Positions 51,474 through 60,497 of a DNA stretch of 64,000 bases are shown in pieces. Within the stretch, counting starts at the first letter, position 1; each line of letters opens with the position of its first letter. A program made the translations under genes and the position numbers. The notes below the pieces were generated by a model. It ran no database searches and was not told the origin of the DNA. It was given only the letters and a program-made list of their open reading frames with translations. This stretch comes from an uncultured Bacteroidia bacterium (lineage in GTDB: Bacteria; Bacteroidota; Bacteroidia; Bacteroidales; UBA932): NCBI GenBank assembly GCA_902794005.1, contig CADBFO010000004.1, positions 1 through 64,000 of the forward strand, given 5' to 3'.

Positions 51474-52462
51474 TATTTTTCCTTTGCAATCATAATGGCA
51501 CTCATTCCCGGACGAAGGCCGTCGACGGGGGCCACGGGACGGCAGCGCACTTCGAAGGTGCGGGTGTCGAATTCCCCGATTTCCTTGGTGGCACGCCAGG
51601 TGGCGTAAGATTCCCGGACCGCGAGGTAATAGACGACGGCTTCCACTTGCCGGTTGTCCAGGGCCGGGATGGTGAGGCTGACATGGTTGCCGGTCTTGAG
51701 GCTGTGAAGGCGGTCTTCCCGGATGTTGAAGGTGAACCACATGTCACCGAGGTCCTGAATGGTCATGATAGGGGACCCCTGGCCCACCAGTTCCCCCACT
51801 TTGGGGTAGCGGGCGGCGATGATGCCGTCGGCCGGGGAAGTGAGGTGGATTTCATCCTGGTAGGCGTTCACCAGTTCCACGGCGGCGTTGGCGCGTTCCA
51901 CGAGGGCCACGGCAGCGTCCTTGTCTTCCTGGCGGGCTCCTTTCACGGCCATGTCATATTGGCTCTTGGCGGCATTGGCCGTTGCGACGGCGGCGTTGTA
52001 CTGGGCTTCCACCTCGTCGAACTTCTGGTCGGAGACCACTTTCTCGTCATGTAGTTTTTTGATGCGCTCGTAGGACTTGCGCATGACATCTTCTCCCACG
52101 AGGGCTTTCTGCCACATTTCGTAGGCCCCGGTAATCTGTTCCTGGGAAGCCCCGTTGTAGGCTTTGTTCCGCTGGGCTACAGCCGCCGCCTTGGCGGCGT
52201 TGGCTTCGGCGATTTTGGAACGGATTTCCGGGGAATCGATGATGACAAGGGTGTCGCCCTTGCGCACCTTTTGCCCTTCTTCGCCCCGGAACTCCTCAAT
52301 TCGGCCGGGAACCTTTCCAGAAATGCGGTATTCTGTGGCTTCGGCTTCTCCCTGGATCACTTTTTCCTTGGGCTGGGAGACTACATAGCCGATAATGGCA
52401 ACCACAAGAATGAGGCCGATGAGGCCGGCCACACCGATAAACAGATTATAATTCTTTTTCAT
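51473..52462 (-). CDS. HlyD-family membrane fusion protein
   Basis: A 329-residue periplasmic adaptor anchored by one N-terminal helix (residues 7-28). It has a lipoyl-like half (GKVPGRIEEFRGEEGQKVRKGDTL), a long coiled-coil hairpin (residues about 80-200), the second half with LTSPADGIIAARYPKVGELVGQG, and a beta-barrel domain. It should bridge the ABC permeases and the TolC protein. It overlaps the permease start by one base; the TolC gene ends six bases before it. Confidence 0.9.
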   Translation of the reverse strand: MKKNYNLFIGVAGLIGLILVVAIIGYVVSQPKEKVIQGEAEATEYRISGKVPGRIEEFRGEEGQKVRKGDTLVIIDSPEIRSKIAEANAAKAAAVAQRNKAYNGASQEQITGAYEMWQKALVGEDVMRKSYERIKKLHDEKVVSDQKFDEVEAQYNAAVATANAAKSQYDMAVKGARQEDKDAAVALVERANAAVELVNAYQDEIHLTSPADGIIAARYPKVGELVGQGSPIMTIQDLGDMWFTFNIREDRLHSLKTGNHVSLTIPALDNRQVEAVVYYLAVRESYATWRATKEIGEFDTRTFEVRCRPVAPVDGLRPGMSAIMIAKEK

Positions 52463-52468
52463 GATAGT

Positions 52469-54058
52469 TTATTTGTTTAAATTTCCTTCTGCTTTGTTGA
52501 GGGATGCGGCGGCCATCTGGAGTTCGATGCCGGCATCGATGTAATCGCTGTGGGCGCTGAGCCAGGCGGTCTGGGCTCCCAACACCGTATTGGTGGGAAC
52601 TACGCCGGCTTCATATCCCACCGTGGCCTTGCGGAGGTTCTCCTCGGCGCTGTCCAGGTTGGAGAGGGTCAGTTCCACTTTCTCCCGGGCCTCTCCGAGC
52701 ACTTTCCGTTGCTGGGCCACCTGGAGTTTGATGAGTTCGCGGGCGTCTTCGTATTGGCTCTGGTACAGGCTGACTTCGGCCTTGGCTTTCTTGTAACGGT
52801 TTATATTCTCCAGGCCGTGGAAAATGGGGACATTGACCATGACGCCGGCGGTGAACAGGCCTCCGTTCCAGTTTTTCTGCACCCCGTTGAAGACATTGGG
52901 GTTGGAAACCAGATAGTTGGCTGTGAGGGCCATTTTGGGCATCATGTCGGCACGGACTACCTTGGCTTTGCGGTCGTAGATTTTCCCGGCCAGGGCCAGG
53001 CTGCGGGTTTCAGGGCGGTCGGCATAAATGTCTTCCAGCGATTTCTGCTGGGGATCGGCCGGTTCAGGAATCACATCCAGGGTTTCATCGGCCAGGATGA
53101 TTTCGCTGTCCAGCGGCAGGCCGATGCGCTTGCAGAGCAGCATCTTGGAGAGGGTGAGCCCGTTGTCGGCCTTGGTGAGCAGCATCTTGGCCTCGTTGGC
53201 TTTGACTTTCACCTGAAGGGCGTCGGATTCGGTGGCAACGCCGGCAGCGATGGATTTTTCCACCTCGGAGAGCATTTCCTGCAGGAGGTCGCTGTAACTC
53301 TGGGCCAGTTTCTTTTTGTTGGAGATGGAGACAATCTGCCAGTAGGCCTGGTCTACATCCAGTACCACGTCGGCATATTTCATGTCGTACTTGCTCTTGG
53401 CGAGGTCTTCTGCCAAGGCGGCCATCTGGTTGGAATAGATAATCTTACCACCCACGAACACCGGCTGCTGCACGGTGATGGCCCCAGCCCAGACGTTGTG
53501 GAGGTCGGGATGAAGGGCCTGGTCGATGTCGGCTCCGATGGCATTCACGGGGTCGGCGATGTTGGGCATGAGCCCGGCGAGGGAAGAGGGATCCACTCCC
53601 TGGAGCATGCCCAGGATGGTCTGCCACATGGGGCTGCCCATATACTCGACGGCCAGGGCCGGATTGGTCTGTATGGCCGTCATCAGCTGCGTCATCTTCT
53701 GCTGCATGGCGGCGCTTATCTGCTGGGTGGCTCCTGTCATGGCGGCATTCAACTGTCCCTGTACCAGCGTGCCGGCATTTGTCAGGAGTTGGCTCTGCGT
53801 GTCGCTGATGAGGGCGATGTCGCGGTTATTATATAAATAGGCTCCCGTGGCGCTGATGTTCGGGAAGTAGTTGGCCAGGGCAATCTTGCGGTCATAGGCG
53901 GCCATCTTAATCTGGACACCCGCCTGTTCCAGGTCTTTGCTTTGGGTGACAGCCATCTGGCGGCAGTCCTCCAAGGTGAGGGGTTCCTGTGCGGCGGCAG
54001 ACAGGCAGCCTGACAGGAGGAGGACGGAAAGAAGTGCATTTTTTACCATTTTTGTCAT
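52469..54058 (-). CDS. TolC-family outer membrane efflux protein
   Basis: A 529-residue outer membrane channel. After the signal peptide (GCLSAAAQ) it shows the duplicated TolC pattern with LTLEDCRQMAVTQSKDLEQA near the start and QRKVLGEAREKVELTLSNLDSAEENLRKATVGYEAG split across the second coiled-coil, with an extended insert around residues 100-180. First gene of the export operon. Starts at 54058 or 54049 fit; a box at 54103-54110 lies upstream. The region up to 54187 is open but precedes the promoter. Confidence 0.9.
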   Translation of the reverse strand: MTKMVKNALLSVLLLSGCLSAAAQEPLTLEDCRQMAVTQSKDLEQAGVQIKMAAYDRKIALANYFPNISATGAYLYNNRDIALISDTQSQLLTNAGTLVQGQLNAAMTGATQQISAAMQQKMTQLMTAIQTNPALAVEYMGSPMWQTILGMLQGVDPSSLAGLMPNIADPVNAIGADIDQALHPDLHNVWAGAITVQQPVFVGGKIIYSNQMAALAEDLAKSKYDMKYADVVLDVDQAYWQIVSISNKKKLAQSYSDLLQEMLSEVEKSIAAGVATESDALQVKVKANEAKMLLTKADNGLTLSKMLLCKRIGLPLDSEIILADETLDVIPEPADPQQKSLEDIYADRPETRSLALAGKIYDRKAKVVRADMMPKMALTANYLVSNPNVFNGVQKNWNGGLFTAGVMVNVPIFHGLENINRYKKAKAEVSLYQSQYEDARELIKLQVAQQRKVLGEAREKVELTLSNLDSAEENLRKATVGYEAGVVPTNTVLGAQTAWLSAHSDYIDAGIELQMAAASLNKAEGNLNK

Positions 54059-54102
54059 ATTGTCATTTTTTTGTTTAATTGTCTTTCTGGTCCTGGTAAA
54101 TG

Positions 54103-54110
54103 CAAATATA
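54103..54110 (-). promoter_or_regulatory. -7 box for the export operon
   Basis: TATATTTG on the minus strand, 45 bases before the TolC gene start. Shares the 54059-54228 gap with the araC promoter. Confidence 0.6.
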
Positions 54111-54178
54111 TTGCCAAAAAGAGTAAAAAATGCAATTAGATACGCCTTGATAATTGTCTTTTGGTCGAATTTTGTGAT

Positions 54179-54211
54179 ATTTTGCAAATAGATAAAATAT
54201 GATTATCTTTG
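54179..54211 (+). promoter_or_regulatory. promoter of the araC-type gene
   Basis: TTTTGC at 54179-54184 and TATCTTTG at 54204-54211, 19 bases apart; the ATG follows at 54229. Confidence 0.65.
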
Positions 54212-54228
54212 TCCAAACGCTATTTTTT

Positions 54229-55161
54229 ATGGAAGACCTTTCCCTACAAACCATTAACATCCGTCGCATCTTGACGCTGGCTCCTGTCATAAGCGAGTAT
54301 GCGCTGGGCTCGGATTTTATTCTGGGAGATGTAAACGGCAGGCAGATGGAGAAAAGCCAGGTCATCCTGGATATGCTCAAGTACCCTTTGCGCTTTGACG
54401 GATACATCATCATCTACCTTCGCAAGGGCCATTTCAAGCTGGACCTGAACCTGGGCACATACGACATCACGGAGAACACGTTTCTTTTCATTGTGCCCGG
54501 GAATATTGTCAAACTGTCCCATTACAGCGAGGAAGAGATCGGGGATGTTGACCTTATCTTCAGCCTCTTCTCCAGAGAGTTCATGGGTGGCATCCGCCTG
54601 GATTTCAACAAATTCTATCAGGACAGCATCCGCGTGTTGAAAAACCCCTGCATCCATCTGAGAGAGGATGACAAGACCCTTGCCGACGACTATTTCACCA
54701 TCGCCAAGAAAGTCATTTCTTCCGGGCGGGACAACAAGCGCGAGGTCCTGAGTTCGCTGTTTGCTTCCTTCTCCTATTTTGCCATCGGCATCTGGACCCG
54801 GAAAATGGCTCTTCACCGGGAGGAGGACACCCGTTCATCGGCCCGGGTAAATCAGGTTTTCGAGCGGTTCATCGCGTTGGTGACAGAGTATCATTCCTCG
54901 CAGCGGGGCGTGGGCTTTTATGCCGACAAGCTCTGTCTTACGCCCAAATATCTTTCCAAGCTGGTCAAACAGGCCTCGGGACGAAGTGCCCCGGACTGGA
55001 TTGATTCTTTCGTCATTCTGGAGGCCAAGAATATGCTCAAATACTCGGAAAGAACCATTAAGGAAGTTGTATTTGCCCTGCATTTCCCCAACCAGTCCGT
55101 CTTCTACAAATTTTTCAAGGCACATACGGGCCTTACGCCGTCACAGTACCGGAAGGGCTGA
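54229..55161 (+). CDS. AraC-family transcriptional regulator
   Basis: A 310-residue regulator with a cupin-like N-terminal sensing domain and two C-terminal helix-turn-helix motifs (GVGFYADKLCLTPKYLSKLVKQ and the FALHFPNQSVFYKFFKAHTGLTPSQYRKG region). It is transcribed away from the TolC-HlyD-ABC2 operon across a shared promoter gap, so it is the likely regulator of that operon. The ligand is unknown. Start 54229 follows the promoter; the in-frame ATG 54199 precedes it. Confidence 0.9.
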   Translation: MEDLSLQTINIRRILTLAPVISEYALGSDFILGDVNGRQMEKSQVILDMLKYPLRFDGYIIIYLRKGHFKLDLNLGTYDITENTFLFIVPGNIVKLSHYSEEEIGDVDLIFSLFSREFMGGIRLDFNKFYQDSIRVLKNPCIHLREDDKTLADDYFTIAKKVISSGRDNKREVLSSLFASFSYFAIGIWTRKMALHREEDTRSSARVNQVFERFIALVTEYHSSQRGVGFYADKLCLTPKYLSKLVKQASGRSAPDWIDSFVILEAKNMLKYSERTIKEVVFALHFPNQSVFYKFFKAHTGLTPSQYRKG

Positions 55162-55176
55162 CGCGGAGCCGGTCTG

Positions 55177-56043
55177 TTACAGCTGACTGTCGCTGAGTTC
55201 AAATGTGTTTCCCTGGCGGATGTCGCCGCTTTGCATTCCTTTCTTTAGCCAGCGCATGCGCTGTGCTGCCGTGCCGTGCGTGAAGGATTCCTCCACGGCA
55301 TAGCCCTGGGATTTCTTCTGCAGATAATCGTCTCCGATGACGGAGGCGCAGCGGATGGCCTCCTCAAGGTCTCCGTCCTCGATGGAGTCGAAGAGCGAGT
55401 TCTCGTAGTGGGCCCAGATGCCGGCATAGAAATCGGCCTGGAGTTCGATGCGCACGCTCATCCGGTTGGCCTGGGTCTTGCTCATGCGGGCCATTTGCTG
55501 ATGGGCCTGGTCCAGGGTGCCCAGCAGATGCTGGACATGGTGGCCGACCTCATGGGCAATCACATAGGCGTAGGCGAAGTCTCCGTCGGCCCCGAGCTGC
55601 TGCCTCATGCTGGAGAAGAAAGAGAGGTCGATGTACAGCTTTTCATCTCCGGAACAATAGAACGGGCCCATGGCGGCCTGTCCGGTGCCGCAGGCGGTGC
55701 TGGTTGCGCCGGTGAACAGAACCAGGGTAGGGTTCTTGTAGGTTCCCAGCCCCATCTGGCTGAAGTACTGGCTCCAGATGTCTTCGGTCGAGGCCAGAAT
55801 CTGGCGGGAGAATTTGGCCAGGGCTTCATTCTCTTCCGTCGGCTCATAGCTGCTTTCGGTGACCTGGCTGAGGCCGCCGGATTGCACGACGTTCTGAAAC
55901 ACGTCTCCCAGGTTTCCGCCCATCAGGAGGGTGATGATGGCGATTACGGCAATGCCGCCGAGTCCGACTCCGGCTTTTCCGCCGCCGCTGAGACCTCTGC
56001 GGTCTTCGACATTCGAACTTTCACGTCTTCCGTTCAGTTTCAT
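55177..56043 (-). CDS. neutral zinc metallopeptidase, YpfJ family
   Basis: A 288-residue protein with one transmembrane helix (residues about 26-44), QILASTEDIWSQYF, TACGTGQAAMGPFYC and the zinc motif AHEVGHHVQHLLG near residue 165, then a late Glu-containing LQADFYAGIWAH. This is the Zn_peptidase (PF04228) pattern. Substrate unknown. Last gene of a three-gene unit with the MurU-like and kinase-RapZ genes. Confidence 0.88.
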   Translation of the reverse strand: MKLNGRRESSNVEDRRGLSGGGKAGVGLGGIAVIAIITLLMGGNLGDVFQNVVQSGGLSQVTESSYEPTEENEALAKFSRQILASTEDIWSQYFSQMGLGTYKNPTLVLFTGATSTACGTGQAAMGPFYCSGDEKLYIDLSFFSSMRQQLGADGDFAYAYVIAHEVGHHVQHLLGTLDQAHQQMARMSKTQANRMSVRIELQADFYAGIWAHYENSLFDSIEDGDLEEAIRCASVIGDDYLQKKSQGYAVEESFTHGTAAQRMRWLKKGMQSGDIRQGNTFELSDSQL

Positions 56044-56055
56044 AACAGTGATTTT

Positions 56056-56802
56056 TTAGGGTTTCAATATCTTGCTGCACAGTTGCTGGGCCTCGTCGAG
56101 GGTCTCGAATTTGCCTACGTCCACGAGGTTGAGCTTTTCCGCCGCCAGTCCATAGATAGGCTCCGCCGCGCAGGACTTGAGATAAAAGTCCATAATGGGG
56201 AAACGTCCCTTGAACCCCCATTCCTCGAAATGGGGGAAAATGCGCGGGCTCAGGTTGTGGATTCCGGCGAAGGCATAATGCCGGCACCGGGCCGGGTCCA
56301 GCCCGGGATGGGGGGAGCGAATCTCTCCGCTTTGCCTGTCCATCCATCCCACCAGGCGCATGTCGTCGTCGAAAAGGAGGTTGCGCCGGGTTTCCCGGGG
56401 ACTCACCACCAGGGTGGCAAGGGCTTCGGGACGCGTCTGGCGGCGCACCCAGGCAAGGTCCAGATCCGAGATGATGTCCACGTTGTGCACGAGGAAGGGC
56501 TCCTCCGTGGGCAGGATAAGCGCTTGCGCCCGGGCGATTCCGCCGCCGGTTTCCAGCAGGCAGGCCGATTCGTCGGAAATGCCAATCTCCACGCCCCAGT
56601 CCCGGCTCCGGAGGTAGTCCCGGATCTGCTGCGGGAAATGGTGCACGTTAACCACGATCTCGCGATAGCCGGCTTCGCGCAGCTTGCCGATGACATGATA
56701 CAGCAGCGGCTCCCCGCACAGCGGAACCAGCGCTTTGGGAAGGCTGTCGGTCAGGGGGCGGAGGCGGGTGCCAAGCCCGGCGGCAAAGATCATCGCTTTC
56801 AT
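56056..56802 (-). CDS. MurU-like sugar-phosphate nucleotidyltransferase
   Basis: A 248-residue nucleotidyltransferase that opens AMIFAAGLGTRLRPLTDSLPK, with HNVDIISDLDL and the late VDVGKFETLD. Size and context match MurU, which makes UDP-MurNAc from MurNAc-1-phosphate in the peptidoglycan salvage route of Pseudomonas and Tannerella. It starts one base after the kinase-RapZ fusion. A role with another sugar-1-phosphate is possible, but pairing with an AmgK-like kinase makes MurNAc the best guess. Confidence 0.78.
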   Translation of the reverse strand: MKAMIFAAGLGTRLRPLTDSLPKALVPLCGEPLLYHVIGKLREAGYREIVVNVHHFPQQIRDYLRSRDWGVEIGISDESACLLETGGGIARAQALILPTEEPFLVHNVDIISDLDLAWVRRQTRPEALATLVVSPRETRRNLLFDDDMRLVGWMDRQSGEIRSPHPGLDPARCRHYAFAGIHNLSPRIFPHFEEWGFKGRFPIMDFYLKSCAAEPIYGLAAEKLNLVDVGKFETLDEAQQLCSKILKP

Positions 56803-56803
56803 G

Positions 56804-58222
56804 CTACAGGACTTTCTCGATATTCATTTCGCGGTGGGTGACCATCACTTTCACATTGTACTTGTGGGAAAGGTATTTTCCCAGATGCTCGGCGCAATAG
56901 ACGGAGCGGTGCTGCCCGCCGGTGCAGCCGAAGCAGACCTGCAGGTGCGTGAACTTGCGTTCGAGGAAGCGCTGCACATGGGCGTCAACCAGCTTGTAAA
57001 CGCTTTCGAGGAAGGTGGTCACTTCGCCGTCGTCTTCCAGGAACTTGATCACTTCCGGGTCGTTTCCGGTGAATTGGCGGTAATGCTCGTACTTGCCGGG
57101 GTTGTTGATGGATCGGCAGTCGAATACGTAGCCGCCGCCGTTGCCGGTATTGTCGGCCGGAATGCCTTTCTTGTAGGCGAAACTGTAGATATGCACCTCC
57201 AGCCGGCGGTCCTGCGGAATTTCATTGAACTGCGGCATGTTCGTCAGTTGGAGCAGGATGTCGTTCAGGTGCGGATAATCCGTAAAGGGCGTCTGCAGCA
57301 GGGTTCTCAGGTTGCCCAGGGCATGGGGAACGCTGGAGAGGAAATGCGGCTTCTTCTCGAAGTAACCGCGGAAGCCGTAGGCCCCCAGCACCTGCAGGGT
57401 GCGGAATAGAACGAACAGGCGAAGGCGGTAATAGAAATGGGTCTCGTCCACTTCCTGATAGCTTCTGAGCGCGCGGAGATAGGACTGGAGAAGTTTCTGC
57501 TTGAGTTGTTCCGGGAAGCGGGACCGTGCCTGCCAGACGAAGGAAGCGACATCGTAATAGACGGGGCCGCGCCGGCCGCCCTGGAAGTCGATGATCCAGG
57601 GTTCCCCATCCTGAATGAGGATGTTCCGGGCCTGGAAATCCCGGTGCATGAAGGTGTTCCCGTTTTCTTTGAGGAGGTCTCCCTTCAGTTTTTCGAAATC
57701 TTCCTGGAGGCGGACTTCGTTGAACTCCAGGCCGGTGGCCTTGAGGAAGCAGTATTTGAAGTAGTTGAGGTCGAAATCTATCATCCTTCCGTCAAAAGCC
57801 TCGTACATGCATTTTCCCCAGTCGATGTCTTTGGCTCCCTGGAACTGCAGGCGGGGGAGCTGCTCGACGGCACGGCACAGGAGTTCCGTCTCGACGGAAC
57901 TGTAGATGCCGCTTTCCCTGCCTTCTGAGACCAGATTGAACAGCACTTTGTCTCCCAAATCTTGCTGGAGGTACGAGAGGCCGTCTTGGCCGACCGCAAG
58001 GACACCGGGAACCGGAAGCCCTTTTTCGCGGAAATGGCGGGAAAGGTAGATGAAGGCGTTGTTCTCTTCCAGGTTGTTTCCCAGAACGCCGATGAGCGAG
58101 AGATTTCCTCCTTTGAGGCGGAAGTAACGCCGATTGCTGCCGGAAGTGGGCAATTCCAGAATTTCGGCCAGTTTTTGGCCTGTGAAAGATTCAAACAACG
58201 GTCTGAGAACGTTTTCCGGCAT
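56804..58222 (-). CDS. AmgK-like sugar kinase fused to a RapZ C-terminal domain
   Basis: A 472-residue two-part protein. Residues 1-330 are an aminoglycoside-phosphotransferase-fold kinase with FMHRDFQARNILIQ (catalytic Asp) and IDFQGGRRGPVYYDVAS (metal Asp), the pattern of AmgK, the anomeric MurNAc/GlcNAc kinase. Residues about 340-472 match the RapZ C-terminal domain: FDCRSINNPG, then FGCTGGQHRSVYCAEHL. In E. coli that domain binds glucosamine-6-phosphate and the RNA GlmZ. A fusion suggests feedback between salvage and amino-sugar level. It is the first gene of the unit. Confidence 0.85.
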   Translation of the reverse strand: MPENVLRPLFESFTGQKLAEILELPTSGSNRRYFRLKGGNLSLIGVLGNNLEENNAFIYLSRHFREKGLPVPGVLAVGQDGLSYLQQDLGDKVLFNLVSEGRESGIYSSVETELLCRAVEQLPRLQFQGAKDIDWGKCMYEAFDGRMIDFDLNYFKYCFLKATGLEFNEVRLQEDFEKLKGDLLKENGNTFMHRDFQARNILIQDGEPWIIDFQGGRRGPVYYDVASFVWQARSRFPEQLKQKLLQSYLRALRSYQEVDETHFYYRLRLFVLFRTLQVLGAYGFRGYFEKKPHFLSSVPHALGNLRTLLQTPFTDYPHLNDILLQLTNMPQFNEIPQDRRLEVHIYSFAYKKGIPADNTGNGGGYVFDCRSINNPGKYEHYRQFTGNDPEVIKFLEDDGEVTTFLESVYKLVDAHVQRFLERKFTHLQVCFGCTGGQHRSVYCAEHLGKYLSHKYNVKVMVTHREMNIEKVL

Positions 58223-58307
58223 TTTGATTCAGCTTTGGTGTGGTAAATATACCCCAAAATATGCGAAAAAGCAAACGGCTTGTCTTGTTTGATTGTCTAA
58301 GATTGTT

Positions 58308-58315
58308 TACATTTG
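58308..58315 (+). promoter_or_regulatory. -7 box for the outer membrane protein gene
   Basis: TACATTTG five bases before the ATG at 58320, with a TTTG further upstream. Confidence 0.5.
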
Positions 58316-58319
58316 TAAC

Positions 58320-59177
58320 ATGGTGAAAAAATTACTGTTTGCGTTGGCGGCTCTTTGCATGAGCGTCCAACTGTTTGCACAGGGAGGCATCAAGAATATC
58401 CTGCATCGTTTTGAAGACCCCGACAAGGGCAATGTCGTGTTTATCGAAAAGGGAACCCGGACACTGGGTATCTCCGGTTCGTACCGTTCTTTCGACGCAT
58501 CGGGCCTGGCAAACGGAGATGGCTACAGCATTCTTTCCATGCTGAACATCGGCTCCGGTGCTTTCAGGACCTGGGTTGTGGCTCCGTCCTTCTCCTATTT
58601 CCCTTCCAATGATTTCTCTTTGGGGGTTCGCCTGGAATATACCGGTTATCAGCTGAATTCAGACCTGAGGCTGGACCTTCGCGACGTCCTCGGCGGAATC
58701 TTCGATGACGGTACCGAGGAGGGGCAGGAAGCGATGACCGACCTCAATATCCCCATCTCGTCCCGCCACATGCATCACCATAAGGGGGGAGTCGCCCTCA
58801 CGGCCCGCAGGTATCTCTCCTTCTTCGGCTCCAGACTGTTTGCCGTCTTCGGAGAAGGGCGTCTGTACGGAAGCTATGGTGTCACGACTTCTCATCCCCT
58901 CAAGGAGAATACCGACAAAATCCGCAATACCAGTATGCTGGACATCGGCCTCAAATTCGCTGTCGGCGGTGCCCTGAAATTGCGGGACGGCAGTTCTTTT
59001 GCCCTCAGCATTCCGCTCCTGGGCATTTCGTGGGACCATACCATCCAGAACAAGGCATGGATCAACGGGAACAACAACAACGCCAAGATGAATTCCTTCC
59101 GCATCGCCAGGAACATCGACTTCGTCGGATTGCAGTTCAGCTATTTCCGTTGCATAGCTCCCAAGAAGAGAAAATAG
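58320..59177 (+). CDS. outer membrane beta-barrel protein
   Basis: A 285-residue exported protein (signal peptide ending QLFAQ). The rest consists of alternating beta strands (APSFSYFPSNDFSLGVRLEY, GDGYSILSMLNIGSG) and ends near LQFSYFRCIAPKKRK, which is less typical of a barrel terminus. Function is unknown. It is followed by a gap of 85 bases and a phosphodiesterase gene on the same strand. Confidence 0.65.
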   Translation: MVKKLLFALAALCMSVQLFAQGGIKNILHRFEDPDKGNVVFIEKGTRTLGISGSYRSFDASGLANGDGYSILSMLNIGSGAFRTWVVAPSFSYFPSNDFSLGVRLEYTGYQLNSDLRLDLRDVLGGIFDDGTEEGQEAMTDLNIPISSRHMHHHKGGVALTARRYLSFFGSRLFAVFGEGRLYGSYGVTTSHPLKENTDKIRNTSMLDIGLKFAVGGALKLRDGSSFALSIPLLGISWDHTIQNKAWINGNNNNAKMNSFRIARNIDFVGLQFSYFRCIAPKKRK

Positions 59178-59262
59178 GTTTTCAATAACCATTCACCGTC
59201 GCGGCCTTCGCGGCGAGGAAATCTATTCGACCGTTGAACCGATTCTAATAAACAGTTTTTTT

Positions 59263-60204
59263 ATGAAAAAGGCTATTATCCTGGCATGGACGCTTTCCTG
59301 CCTGCTTCTTCTCGCCGGATGTGATTCCGGCAACCGGACTAGTGGTCCCAAGGCTAAACATGTTGTTCTCATCGGCATTGACGGATGGGCGGCCGAGGCT
59401 GTCCGGAGGGCCCCCGCGGAGGATCTTCCCAATATCCGTTCCCTCATGGAGCATGGCAGCTGGACCCTGTCCAAGCGTTCTGTCATGCCTTCGGCATCGG
59501 CCATCAACTGGGCATCCATGGTCAATGGCCTCCCCACGGAGATGCACGGCTTTGACAAATGGAATTCCACCCATGGGACCATTCCTTCCACCTCGGACAA
59601 TGGCCATGGCATCCCTCCCACCATTTTTACCATTCTCCGGGAACAGAAGCCGGAGGCTGTAAGCGCCTGCCTGTATGACTGGACGGGAGTCGGCCCCGTG
59701 GCAGACACCCTGGCCATGAGCTGGCATAAGATGCTGAAGACCTACACCAGCCCCGACGAGGTCCTGGTTCCGCTTCCCGATTATACCCGTATCGCCACCG
59801 ATTATATCAAGGAAAACAAGCCCGATTTCTTCTTCCTCTATTTCGGCACCCTGGACGAGACCGGTCACGACCACGGCTGGTATGGAGAGGACTACATGGC
59901 CATGCAGAAAGCGCTGGATGCGGAAGTGGGCCGTGTCATCCAGGCCCTGAAAGAGGCGGGTATCTATGAAGATACCGTCGTCATCATGTCGTCCGACCAC
60001 GGCGGAAAAGACAAGGGGCACGGAGGCTTCAGCCTTCTGGAGCTGGAAACGCCTTTCATTGTCTGCGGAAAGGGAATCAAGGAAAATTATGAGTTCCCCC
60101 TCACGGTGATGCAGTATGACACCCCGGCCATCATCGCCGATATATTGGGACTCCGGATTCCCGAAGACTGGCGGGGCAGAGCGTTCCCCCAGATTTATCA
60201 ATAA
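59263..60204 (+). CDS. alkaline phosphatase-superfamily lipoprotein (nucleotide pyrophosphatase type)
   Basis: A 313-residue lipoprotein (LLAGCDS). It has VVLIGIDGWA with the first metal Asp, the likely nucleophile in the SASAINWASMVNG region, FGTLDETGHDHG and MSSDHGGKDKGHGG with the second metal ligands. This is the type I phosphodiesterase/nucleotide pyrophosphatase pattern. It probably acts in the periplasm or on the surface; substrate unknown. Confidence 0.82.
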   Translation: MKKAIILAWTLSCLLLLAGCDSGNRTSGPKAKHVVLIGIDGWAAEAVRRAPAEDLPNIRSLMEHGSWTLSKRSVMPSASAINWASMVNGLPTEMHGFDKWNSTHGTIPSTSDNGHGIPPTIFTILREQKPEAVSACLYDWTGVGPVADTLAMSWHKMLKTYTSPDEVLVPLPDYTRIATDYIKENKPDFFFLYFGTLDETGHDHGWYGEDYMAMQKALDAEVGRVIQALKEAGIYEDTVVIMSSDHGGKDKGHGGFSLLELETPFIVCGKGIKENYEFPLTVMQYDTPAIIADILGLRIPEDWRGRAFPQIYQ

Positions 60205-60227
60205 GCCGAGCGTAGCCGATATTTGGA

Positions 60228-60430
60228 CCTTCCTCCCGGGGATTCCGTCGCTTCGCTCCGGCATCCCTGGGCCGGGGGCCTGCAAAGCATAGAATGCAGC
60301 TGCCGGGCCTGCGGGCCTACCGGCTGTTTTCGGCTTCCATCGTCATCCAAGCAAGCTTGGCTGCCGCTGGAAACCAAAAACAGCCGGTCGCCAGCGCGAC
60401 CAGCAGCATTCCTTTTTGCGGTGAGTGAGG
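60228..60430. repeat. non-coding repeat block with a long inverted repeat
   Basis: A GC-rich repeat start (about 60228-60275, CCGTCGCTTCGCTCCGGCATCC) like those at 44,056-44,335. Then arms of 21 bases at 60319-60339 and 60368-60388 that pair fully if two G-U pairs are allowed, with a nested CCAAGC/GCTTGG stem in the loop. The 60205-60490 gap holds no supported gene. Confidence 0.6.
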
Positions 60431-60497
60431 AAGTATAGTCCAGATTTCCACACTTTCTGTGTATTCCTGTGTATTACTACTCATTTCTTTGTAAGTA

